A stretch of 64,000 nucleotides of DNA from Rutidosis leptorrhynchoides. Lineage: Eukaryota; Streptophyta; Magnoliopsida; Asterales; Asteraceae. The stretch is taken from assembly GCF_046630445.1 (NCBI RefSeq), contig NC_092333.1:186840001-186904000 (forward strand), given 5' to 3'. The position numbers and the translations under genes are program-made. Numbering within the stretch: position 1 is the stretch's first letter; every line of letters begins with the position of its first letter. The notes beneath the pieces were generated by a model. That model saw only the letters and a list, made by a program, of their open reading frames with translations. It was not told where the DNA came from and searched no databases. This document shows positions 21,725-32,282 of the stretch, piece after piece.

Positions 21725-22047
21725 CTGAACAAGAAAAAATAACTTTTTCTATGTCAGTAAGTCATATAGCAAGCACGTATTAGCCAAAGTAACTACGACA
21801 GTCTAGATCATCTATAGCAGTAAGTAGCATGGCAATAATAACAAGTATCATGCAATCGAAAGCAGATAATAGCATGCAGTAGTGAAAGCAAGTAGCAGTA
21901 TACGGCATATAGCAGTAAAAGTAAGCAGCAGCATGCAGCAAGTTCCGCAGAAACAAGTAAACTAGCAAGTTGTAGATTAGTCCTATTAGTGAATCCTACT
22001 CGGTCTGATCTAGACTCACTAATGCAACCTAATTCCCTACAACCAAT
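21725..22047 (-). other. Tekay-2 leader between PBS and first accessory ORF
   Basis: About 320 bp of untranslated leader with CAGCAG/GCAGTA-like short repeats (about 21800-21940). No coding potential is seen. Confidence 0.5.
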
Positions 22048-22060
22048 GCTCTGATACCAA
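22048..22060 (-). other. Tekay-2 primer-binding site (initiator Met tRNA type)
   Basis: On the minus strand the sequence is TTGGTATCAGAGC, ending two bases inside the LTR end CATCACA. It matches the usual plant initiator-Met PBS, TGGTATCAGAGC. This fixes the orientation of Tekay-2 and the inner LTR border at 22062. Confidence 0.9.
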
Positions 22061-23436
22061 ATGTGATGCCCCGTACAAAATTAACGTGTACGGATCATTA
22101 ACAACAGGATCATTACAAGGTCAAACACTATATGCTGTTTTAAAATAAGTTTGCATTCATGAAAAGGGTGACGTCATAACCAACATCAAAAGTTTTACAA
22201 TGAAAGTAGGCTTCTACGAATAGAAGCAATTAACATAAGTACGAGACCCGTAGGTCATTACAAATTCATTATTTCATAAGTAACATAGTTTGTTAATGCA
22301 AGGTAAACGTTTCATGCAGAGACATCTCTAACAAAAGCAGCGGGAGTCTACACAGCAAGACAACTACAGCAGAAGCATCAAACCTCTAAGCACCTGAGAA
22401 AACATGCTTAAAAATGTCAACACAAATGTTGGTGAGCTATAGTTTAAGTATAACAGTAATGTAAGGTAGGCCACGAGATTTCAGTATTTCAAAACAGTAT
22501 GAAAAGTATATGTTCAACCGTGGGCACTTGGTAACTAACTTAGCGTAATATCACCCCCTAAAAGTACACTTGGCGAGTGCGTATGTTTACGAAGTATTAA
22601 ACACCCATTAAATGCTAGCGCTACTTGCCCGAGTGGGGATGTCAAACCCTATGGATCCATATCTAAGATTCGCGTTCACCGGTTCAAAGACCAATGACTA
22701 AACGTTACCGAGCTAAGGGGAAGTTTATGCTGTTGTATAACCCACACATATATAAAGTTTAAGTACTCGTTCCTAGTATGTAAAAAGGTACAACGCGCGT
22801 GTTTTCTCAGTTCCCAAAATAGTTAAAGTAAAAAGGGATGCTATAACTCACAGTGAAAAGTAGTAAAGTCGGTACGAGATAAGTAAGAAAGTAGTTGGTC
22901 CGAAAGGTCCTTGATAATGTTAAAAACGAACATATATTTCATAGCATTATCCTTCAAGAAAGACAAGCTTTTAGTTGCAATTGTTCTAATTTCAAGTAAT
23001 TATCGTTTAAATAATAAAAGGTGAAGACAAAAGACAGATTCGGCGATTTGAAGACGCAAATGACCAAAAAGCTAAAAAGTACAAAGTACAATTCAAGTGG
23101 TTCAATTTATTGATGAGAAACGTCTCAAAATTACAAAAGTACAAGCCGTAAAACGCAAAGTACATGATATTAAATTATACGAAAAGGCGTTCAAAAATCC
23201 GGAACCGAGACATGCAACGGAGCTGAAAGTACAAGTCAACTATGCACAAGAATATAATATAATATTTAAATAATTCATAATAAGAATAATAATAAATAAT
23301 AAAAAGTTGTTAATTGAGCATAGTTAAAGGGTCATAAGTGAAAATTTCAAATCAATAATTTGCAACGAGATATTATTGATTCTACTTTAAATGGTAGCCA
23401 GCTAACATTTCACCTACAACAGTATCAATCATTTGC

Positions 23437-23445
23437 CTATAAAAG
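23437..23445 (+). promoter_or_regulatory. TATA-like box of the Athila-type 5' LTR
   Basis: CTATAAAAG is conserved at the same place in the 3' LTR (37956-37964). It stands about 60 bp upstream of the (TA)n run, so the run would lie in the transcribed leader if this box is used. Confidence 0.55.
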
Positions 23446-23503
23446 CAAGGCACGGAGTAATGAAGAAACTACACCTTTTTCTTTTCCTTTCTCATATCAT
23501 ATA

Positions 23504-23667
<164 letters not shown>

Positions 23668-23696
23668 TTTATAATTATAATTTTAATTAAGGTTTA

Positions 23697-23914
23697 TGTT
23701 ATAAAATATCTAGATTGGATGTTAATTTTATTATTATTATATTTCTTGCATAGTAATATTTTATGCTATAAATATACATGTATGGTAGCCATTTAAGGTG
23801 CACCATTTCTCTTGAAATATCAATATCAACATTTCTTCTCTCTTTCTTCTCTCTTTTTTCTCTCTTTGTTCTTATAACCACTAAAGGTAGTTATAAGCCT
23901 ACTGAATTATAACA
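23697..23914 (+). repeat. Copia-A 5' LTR
   Basis: Starts TGTTATAAAATATC and ends TTATAACA. It is followed by CGTTATCAGCACGAAG, probably the primer-binding region, though the tRNA is not assigned. Confidence 0.93.
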
Positions 23915-23983
23915 CGTTATCAGCACGAAGTGCTCCGTATAATCAAGGTAAGAAAATTCTTTAACGATATCTTCTATTATTTA

Positions 23984-24750
23984 CAATGGCGGATCCAATA
24001 GGCGTGGGGGGTGTTGAGCCACCCTCAACTGTGGTGGTGTATATGATGTCTAATGGTACTTTAAAAATGAAACAATGAAAGTTCCGAAACTTCCGGTCGA
24101 CAATTTTGGGTCTCAGGTACATGTAAAGTTATACTTCTTAGATTAGTGGAGATGATGGGTTTCTTTTATTACAAATTTCATTTTAGGACCTTTAAGTATT
24201 ATCTAATATATTATTTTGACCCCTCAAATTTAAAGTTGATCAATTTAACTCTCATATAAATGAGTACGGACTAGGAGTAGGATTTAGTGAGAAACCAAAA
24301 TGATACTACAATAAAATTTGGAAATAATCAAAATGTTACAACAAAATTTAGAAATAATCGGGTTTAACCTCCAATTAAGTTTAATACGGAGTATATCACA
24401 AAGTTTCTATACATTAGTATTTTTTCTAGAATATATTTATTTATTTTTTGTTTAAATATATTTATATAAATTATTACCCCTTATTTAAAAGGTAAAGTTT
24501 ATAAACAGTCAACTTTCTAATTTCTACTAAATTTATAAGCATAAGAAATCTTAAGAGTTGATTTTTGTGAATAAATAATACAATATTTTGACCTGCATTT
24601 GTGGAACTTCAAAAGAATTTTATATTTTTCGCTTTTGAGTTATGATACATATTTTGATGTTTTTATTGTTAACAGCAAAAACATATTTTGGTGTTATTAT
24701 TTCAAATTAAATTATGTCACCCTTAATCAAAATTTTTAGCTTCGCCTCTG
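23984..24750. mobile_element. hAT-like non-autonomous DNA transposon, 767 bp
   Basis: A perfect 8-bp duplication ATTATTTA lies at 23976-23983 and 24751-24758. The termini CAATGGCGGATCCAA and, inverted, CAGAGGCGAAGCTAA agree at 10 of 15 positions and fit the plant hAT-like CAGNGGCGGANCCA style. There is no transposase. It sits just after the copia-A primer-binding region, where gag would normally start. The body is AT-rich with no coding potential. Confidence 0.85.
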
Positions 24751-24793
24751 ATTATTTATTAGTAAGGTAAATATTATTATCATCATAACTAAA

Positions 24794-25157
24794 ATTTATA
24801 TTTATGTTATTTAACTTATATATGGCCGGTTATACCGCCTGAATTATATTTCTGTAATCTAACTCCTAACTTCACTAACATTTATATTTATGTTATTTAA
24901 GTTATATATGGCCGGTTATACCGCCTGAATTATATTTATGAAATCTAACTTTTATTAACTTCACTAACATTTATATTTATGTTATTTAAGTTATATATGG
25001 TCGGTTATACCGCATGAATTATATTTTCTGTAATCTAAATCTTATTAACTTCACTAACATTTATATTTATGTTAATAAGACCTCATGATTGTACGCAACA
25101 CGTCATTTGACAACACGGTACTTTATGTACGCAACACGTCATTTGACAACATGGTAC
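24794..25157. repeat. Tandem repeats of 86-90 bp, then a 31-bp doublet
   Basis: Units starting ATTTATATTTATGTT occur at 24794, 24880, 24969 and (partial) 25059. Each complete unit holds GGYCGGTTATACCGCMTGAA, a word with the short inverted repeat CGGTTATACCG. A separate direct doublet starting GTACGCAACACGTCATTTG follows at 25091-25121 and 25127-25157. Both lie inside copia-A between the first hAT-like insertion and the second. Confidence 0.85.
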
Positions 25158-25515
25158 CATGGGTCGAGATTAATTCTGATCAATACGAATACGATGGGGT
25201 CCGTTGTCAGGTGGTATCAATTTTAAATGGCTTCACTTGTTTGAAGGATATTATGGTAAATGTCTTGATAAGGTAGTACACATGGTTGGTAATAAGCATA
25301 ACAAAGAAAAAAAAATAAAAATGTAAAAAGACTGAGTTCATTAGGATCTAGTACAACCACACATATATTTGATGTGAGATGTCACAGGTTTTCACATGTC
25401 ATTCTATAAGGAAAATATAAAAATAATAAGGATAAAATATAATTAGATACCTATGTACTAATAACAGTATAACACGCTTGAATTTTAGAGCGACTAACAT
25501 AAAATCATTTTTTAC
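25158..25515. other. Copia-A internal stretch without recognisable coding
   Basis: AT-rich sequence with one short open stretch (GVRCQVVSILNGFTCLKD, about 25195-25255) that I cannot place in a family. Nothing else is seen. Confidence 0.4.
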
Positions 25516-25523
25516 CTTTGAGT

Positions 25524-25725
25524 CAGGGACGAATCTTTGGGGTGGCAGGGGTGGGCAGTGGCCCCTCCAAAAAAATTGTCCTCTTAGTGTAAATTTTATT
25601 TTCTGGGATCTAAAATATAAATATTTTATATAATAGCCCCTCCAAAATTTTAGAATCTTTCTAATATAAGTTTTTTTTGAAATAATTTTGGTCCTCCCAC
25701 TAAAGTCGTTCAAGATCCGTCTCTG
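25524..25725. mobile_element. Second hAT-like MITE, 202 bp
   Basis: The termini CAGGGACGAATCTT and, inverted, CAGAGACGGATCTT agree at 12 of 14. An 8-bp duplication with one mismatch flanks it: CTTTGAGT at 25516-25523 and CCTTGAGT at 25726-25733. The internal repeat GCCCCTCCAAAA occurs twice. The ends resemble those of the 767-bp element in the same host, so the two may share a transposase source. Confidence 0.8.
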
Positions 25726-25733
25726 CCTTGAGT

Positions 25734-26460
25734 ATCTAAAATATTACAGTAATAAAACAAATATTTGAGAGATAAATGCCATTTATCTCTGTAAAATTTC
25801 ATCTTAATAAAATAAGTGTTATATTTTACTCTATAAAATAGAAGTTGTCTTGCGGAAAAGTTTAAAAATGTAACAAGAAATTTATCTTAGTGACAAACAA
25901 AAAAAATGTCACATCAAACTATGAAAGTATGTACACGAAACAAGTTATCAATGAAAATTGAGAAATACAAGAGTTACGTGATATTTGTTATTTATTTTAT
26001 AAATTAAATAAATATTTTGATGGGTATGTTTACAAAAAGAAATGGGAAAGGACATGTCAATTTACGAATCGTAGCGTATCTTGTGGGTTGGGCCTAATGT
26101 TGGTATAAGTTTAGACAATAAGGTTAAGAAGGTGGGCCCATTCATGAATTAATGGGGACGGCAATTACCAATTGGTTTTCATTTTCTAAAACTTCTTTGT
26201 CCTTATTTTTTCCTACTCAAACATATCAAAGAAAAATAAAAACAAAAAAAACATACCAATTTTAAGAAAGAAAAAGCATCTTTTCTATTAGTTAGATGAT
26301 TTTTTTAAGTATTTAATGTTATTATAAATATTCTAAATCTAAATATTAGAGCAACTTGATTGTATAACCAATCTATACAAGAAAAGTGTCTTGTTTAAAA
26401 TTTGTACACGTTGTTTAAATGATTAATCAATATTAAGAAATAACATAATTCATGTATCAA
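25734..26460. other. Copia-A internal stretch, no coding seen
   Basis: AT-rich DNA, including GGGTTGGGCC and GGTGGGCCC stretches near 26090-26140. I see no domain, repeat or terminal structure in it. It may be a further unrecognised insertion or decayed gag. Confidence 0.4.
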
Positions 26461-26469
26461 TGCAATATG

Positions 26470-26655
26470 ATTAAAAACGCATATGATGAAAAGTGCATAT
26501 GATGAAAAGCACAGCACATATGATTAAAAGCGCATATGGTGAAAAAGAATATATGATGAAAAGCGCATATGGTGATTAATGAAAAAGCACATATGGTGAT
26601 TAATGAAAAACACGTATGGTGATTAAATGAAAAGCACATATGGTGATTAATGAAA
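26470..26655. repeat. CATATG-based short tandem repeat
   Basis: Around ten variants of GCATATGRTGAAAA or GCACATATGGTGATTAATG follow each other immediately upstream of the integrase remnant of copia-A. The unit length drifts between about 15 and 24 bp. If translated as part of the polyprotein it would give a His/Met/Lys-rich linker. Confidence 0.8.
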
Positions 26656-29640
26656 AAAAAAATATTGAGAAAGAATCACCAATGTTTCTTGAAAGAATTC
26701 AAGGTTATATATATGGACCAATTCATCCATCATGTGGACTTCATGATTCTAATAGAAGCATCTAGCGGATGGTCTCATGTTTGTGTGTTATCAAGCCGTA
26801 ATATGACATTTGCAAAGTTTCTTGCACAAATTATTAAATTGAGAACACATTATTATGATTACACCATTAAAAAGATGAGACTTGATAATGCTGGTGAGTT
26901 AACATCTTAAGCATTTAATGATTATTATATGTCTACATGGATTGTTGTTGAACATCCAGTTGCTCATGTGCATACACAAAATTGGTTTAGCTGAATCAAT
27001 AGATAAACGCTTGCAGCTAATAACTAGACAATTGGTAATGAGTACAAAACTCTCAATATTTATATGTGGACATGTAAATTTACATGCTGCGACATTAATT
27101 CGCATTATACCATGTGGAAGTCATAAATATTTTTACTTACTACTTGATATTGGCCAAGAGCCAAATATTTCCCACCTTAGAACATTGGTTGTGCAGTGTA
27201 TGTTCCAATTGTATCACCACAACACAATAAAATGGTTCTTCAAAGAAAGATGGCAATATATTTTGGATATAAAACATCTTCAATCATAAGATATATATTG
27301 AACCCATGATGGGTGATATTTTTACAGCACGTTTTGCTGATTGTCATTTTAATAAAACATTGTTCCCTAGATTAGGGGGAGAAATAAAAAAATGATGCTT
27401 CATGATGTGAACATCAATTAAGGTATATTGAACTCGCACAAAAGAATGTGAAACGAAAGTTCAAAAATAATGCATATGCAAGAACTTGCAAATTAATTAC
27501 TTTATGCATTTACAGATATAAAAAAAAAGTGACTAAATCATATATACCAGCGATAAATGCTCCAGCTCGAATTGAAATTCCAAAAGCTGGCAATAATGTC
27601 ACTGTTGAGTCTTTGCACGCATCAAACGTGGAAGATCAATTGGTTCCGAAGATAAAAATCCTCGAAAAAGAAAATCAGCTGATAATGAGGTAAAAGAAAG
27701 TGTTCAAGAAGAACCACAAATCAATATTTCTTCTGCAGAGGATATTGGTAAATGAAAATACTAAAATTGCGATAAATTATGCAATATTATGGAACCGAAA
27801 TGAAATTAAAATCTCTATGAGATATTTTCATATAATGTTACAATGACATCATGAATAAAGATAATGATCTGGAACTAAAATCTGTCATTGAATATACAAA
27901 ATGGACATGATTGAGCTCAATGGAAAGGAGCAATACGAGCTGAATTAGAATTGCTCGATAAAAGAAAAGTTTTCGGATCAATCGTTATCACTTTTAAAGA
28001 TGTGAAACGTATGGGATACAAATGAATTTTTATCCGAAAAAAAATGTGCAAATGAAGTTACAAGGCAAAACTAGACTTGTAACTCAATATTTCCCACAAA
28101 GACCAGAAATGAATTAGGAGGAAAACTTATCCTCCTGCAATGGATACAATTACTTATTAGATACTTAATCAACCTGGTAGTTATTTAAATGCATCTCATG
28201 AATGTTGTTACTACTTATCTGTATGGATCACTTAATAGTGATATATATGAATATACCTAAAGGGTTAAGGTATCATAAGCATCTAATGTAAAACCCAAGG
28301 GAATATATTCCATTAAATCGCAAAGATTTCTAAATGGGTTTATACAACCGGGACGTATGTGGTATAACCGATTAAATGACTACTTGATAAAAAAAGGGTA
28401 TACTTATAAACTTATTTTGCACGTATGTTTTATAAAAAATAATGTTTCGGATATCTAATCGTAGTTGTTTATGTCAATGTTCTTAACATCATATGAACAG
28501 ATAAAGAAATCTATGAAATTATTCAACTTCTAAAGAATTATTTTGAAATAAAAAATCTTGAAAAAACCAAGTATTACCTTGGATTGCAAATTGAGCATAT
28601 GCCTAATGGTCTAGTTGTACATCAAAGAACTTATACTGAAAAGATTTTAAAACATTTTTTAAAGATAAAACCAATTGGTTGTTAGATCACTCAATATTGA
28701 CAATGATCCATTTCATCCCCGTGAAGATCATGAAGATATTAACGGATCAGAAGTTCCATATATTAGTGCAATTGGGGCTGTTATGTATCTTACAAATTGT
28801 ACAAGACCTGACATTTCTTTTGCAGTTAATTTGTTGACAAGGTTCAACTCAGCCCTTACAAAAAGACATTGGAATGGGACAAACACATATTTTGATACCC
28901 CTGAGAAACTGCTGATTTAAAATTATTTTATTCTAACGTTTCAAAACAAGATTTGGTTGATTATGTATATGCAGGTCATTCATCAAATCCTCATAAAGAT
29001 AAATCTCAAACTCGATATGTATTCCTAAATGGAGGTACCACAAAATCATGGCGTTCTTAAAACAAACACTTGTTGCAACATCATCAAATCATGACGAAGT
29101 GATTGCATTATATGAAACTACTCGAAAATGTGTTTGGTTGAGATCAATGACACAAATCATTATTGATTCTTGTGGACTAGAACGCTATAAAAGACTAACA
29201 ACTATCTTCACCAACAACTATATATGAAGATAATGCAGCTTGCATAATACAAATGAAAGAAGAGTATCAAAAGTGACTGAACAAAATATAAATACTGACG
29301 AGGCGCCAAAGCCATAGACGGTATTAACGGTCATAAGTTTGATGGAAAAGAATGGTATGTTGGTAAGGCTCAGAAAAGACTAAAAGGGAATAGGAATTGA
29401 AACAATGGTTTAAGCAAACCATGAAGGAGACTATAGACAAATCACAGGGGCTAAACTTGTACATAAAAGATTTAGATGATAAAGTTTCAGATGAAAACCT
29501 CTGATTCTTCTCATATAAGACAACCAGATTAAAATGAGATACGTTCAATCAACAACTCTGCTGATCTTTATACCAAAGCATTGTCAACCGCTGTTTTCAG
29601 AACACACGTTCACAATATTGGCATGAAGCAAGTTCAAAAT
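26650..29640 (+). pseudogene. Copia-A pol remnants (integrase, reverse transcriptase, RNase H)
   Basis: Domain order is that of Ty1/copia. Integrase core pieces lie at about 26690-27290 (DFMILIEASSGWSHVCVL, MRLDNAGEL). Reverse transcriptase pieces lie at about 28400-28920 (KYYLGLQIEHMPNGLVV, TRPDISFAVNLLTRF). RNase H pieces follow at about 28940-29640. Many breaks (well over five) interrupt it, so this is a fossil with no product expected. Confidence 0.8.
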
Positions 29641-29800
29641 ATGTGACGACTCAGCGATGTCTACTTGAGGGGGAGTCAACTCTATACTGCACTCTTTTTC
29701 CCTTGACTAAAGTTTTTATCCCACTGGGTTTTTCTTTAAGCAAGGTTTTTAACGAGGCAGTACTAATTATTCTCTAATAAAATTGTCATCCAAGGGGGAG

Positions 29801-30018
29801 TGTTATAAAATATCTAGATTGGATGTTAATTTTATTATTATTATATTTCTTGCATAGTAATATTTTATGCTATAAATATACATGTATGGTAGCCATTTAA
29901 GGTGCACCATTTCTCTTGAAATATCAATATCAACATTTCTTCTCTCTTTCTTCTCTCTTTTTTCTCTCTTTGTTCTTATAACCACTAAAGGTAGTTATAA
30001 GCCTACTGAATTATAACA
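29801..30018 (+). repeat. Copia-A 3' LTR
   Basis: Reads the same as the 5' copy over all 218 bases. It is preceded by the purine tract at 29791-29800 and followed by the GTTTA duplication. Confidence 0.93.
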
Positions 30019-31175
30019 GTTTAGTAATAATTGGGTTATTGTAAGAATGTTTTATGGGTTTCAAATCGAAACTCTGTCCGTGTAACGCTACACTATAAAT
30101 AATCATTGTAAGTTATGTTCTTCCTTTTTAAATTAATGTCTCGTAACTGGGTTATTATTATGCTTATTTGAGCCGAAGTAATCGTGATGTTGGACTAAAT
30201 ATTAAGATGGGGTTATTGGATTTTGTACCATAATTGGGGTTTGGACAAAAGACCGACACTTGTGAAAATTGAACAATTGACTATTAATAGATGGGGGTAT
30301 TATCTAATCGAGTGACAACTCATTGGAGTCTGTCGAACCTATCTTCAAATTAATTAACCTAATAATTAATAATGATTATGGTTGTCCTATTTAGTGACGT
30401 TCATATGGAATCTGTTATAATCATTTAATTAATCAATTGGGTTGGGTAATTGATTATTCATTCTGATCAAGTGGATAAATTAATATTCATAAACTAATTA
30501 AAATAGGGGTGGATTACATACAAGTGATAACTGGTGTAATTGTTGACAGAAGTGATAACTGCGTCACAGTTTAAATCCTCAATTAGTTGGAATATTTGAC
30601 TTCGGGTATAAGGGTAATTTGACGAGGACACTCGCACATTATATTTATGACTGATGGACTATTATGGACAAAAACCAGATAGGTATCAAATAAATCAGGA
30701 CAAAGGATAATTAACCCGGGTAACAATTAATTAAAATCAAACGTCAAACATCATGATTAAGGAAGTTTAAATAAACATAATCCTTTTATTTCATATTCTA
30801 TCGCAATTTTATTTATTGTTATTTTATTTATCGTCATTTATTTATTTTACGCACTTTAATTATTGTCATTTATCTTTACGCTTAAAAATATAAAATCGAC
30901 AAACCGGTCGTTAAACGGTAATTCCCCCCAAAGTTACCTATAATTACTATATATTACTAAATCTAGTTTAACTACTTAATTAACTAATTTGACCTAGTAA
31001 GACACCCAATAATAGTGTCCATGGATCGACCTCCCGGACTTTACCTTAGCTATATTATTACTCGATAGGTATACTTGCCTTTTGTGTTTTAGTTTAATTT
31101 AGGTGATTTCCTGTAGTAAATAAATATAAAACTGATAGCCGTTTCATACACGCCCTCTAGAACACATCAAGTTTT

Positions 31176-31194
31176 TGGCGCCGCTGCCGGGGAC
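31176..31194 (+). other. Athila-type primer-binding site (Asp tRNA type)
   Basis: TGGCGCCGCTGCCGGGGAC follows the LTR end by six bases. It matches the complement of the plant Asp-tRNA 3' end used by Athila elements. Confidence 0.88.
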
Positions 31195-32282
31195 ACTTTT
31201 TGTGTCTTCACGGGGTATTTAAGTTTTTTTTTTAGTTTTTGACTGATTAAAGATATTTTTATTTAAATATAATAATTTAATAAATATAATAATATAATAA
31301 TATAATAATATTGAAATAAAATATAATAATATAATAATAATTTTGAATCAAATTTGAATCGTAAAGTTTTAAAAAGTCGTATTTATTAAATACTTCAGGG
31401 GTATATTATGTAACTTATAATTAATAATTTCTATCATGTCGCTTTCATGTGAATAGTAAATTAATTAATTTCGTTTCATTTACTATTCAATGAATAGTAA
31501 ATGAATTAAAAAAAACAATTAAATAGTTTTTGCTTTTCTACTTCCTTTTTTTTTTAAAATATAATAAAATAAAATAAAATTGAAAAAAAAAATTTTAAAA
31601 AATAATAAAAAAAATCTCGTTTTTTTAAAAATTAAAAATAAAATAAAAAAATATTTAAAAAAATTTTTTTAAAAAAAAAAAATTAAAACGTAAAATTTTT
31701 TTTATTAAGTATTATTACCTTTAGATTTTTAGACTCTAGTCACAGCTTTTAGTATTAAGTTTAGTTTTGCCAAAGTTATTTTTATACTTTTAGATTTTTA
31801 GGCTTTGCCGTAAAATCCCTTAAGTGCTTTTTCTTTAGACTAAGATTAAGGTGCCTTAAATTTTGGCGACGCCGTGTTAAAATTTTAGTATCCTTTTAAG
31901 TAATTCCCGTTTTTCGTTTAGAATCCCTTTTTAATTTTCGACGCGCTACAATTTTCTTATTTTTCGACCTTTTATTTTTCGACATTTTTTGACGCGCTCT
32001 TTTTCTTTCTTATTTCTCGACGCTCTAGTTTTTAGGACATAGATTTTTATTTCAAAATTTCGAAAAAATTGTATTAAGTGGTTAAATTGATAAACATCCA
32101 AAATTTTCTGGTTCGTAGTAATAGTTGGATTTGTTAGTGGCGAGTTGTGGGCTTCCGATTTAAAGGGTCCTGGCTACCTGCTGCATCTATTGGCTATTCG
32201 AAACGTGGGCAAAATCAGAAAAGTCTATTAATTTGATAACATATATAATTTTTATTTTTATAACTAATTGGATATTCAGTGA
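31195..32282 (+). other. Athila-type leader, low complexity
   Basis: An untranslated leader of about 1.1 kb. 31260-31700 consists largely of AATAT and poly-A/poly-T tracts, and 31730-32050 repeats TTTTTCGAC-like words. No coding potential before the gag start at 32283. Confidence 0.6.

Larger units (their letters stand above)
23697..30018 (+). mobile_element. Copia-A: Ty1/copia element with identical LTRs, decayed inside
   Basis: Target duplication GTTTA lies at 23692-23696 and 30019-30023, inside the Athila 5' LTR. The 218-bp LTRs at 23697-23914 and 29801-30018 read identically. A polypurine tract CAAGGGGGAG precedes the 3' LTR. Internal protein remnants (integrase, reverse transcriptase, RNase H) run left to right from 26650 to about 29640 and are broken many times. 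No gag is recognisable; its expected place holds repeats and two hAT-like insertions. Identical LTRs point to a recent insertion, so the copy was probably already defective when it moved. I do not assign a copia lineage. Confidence 0.88.
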
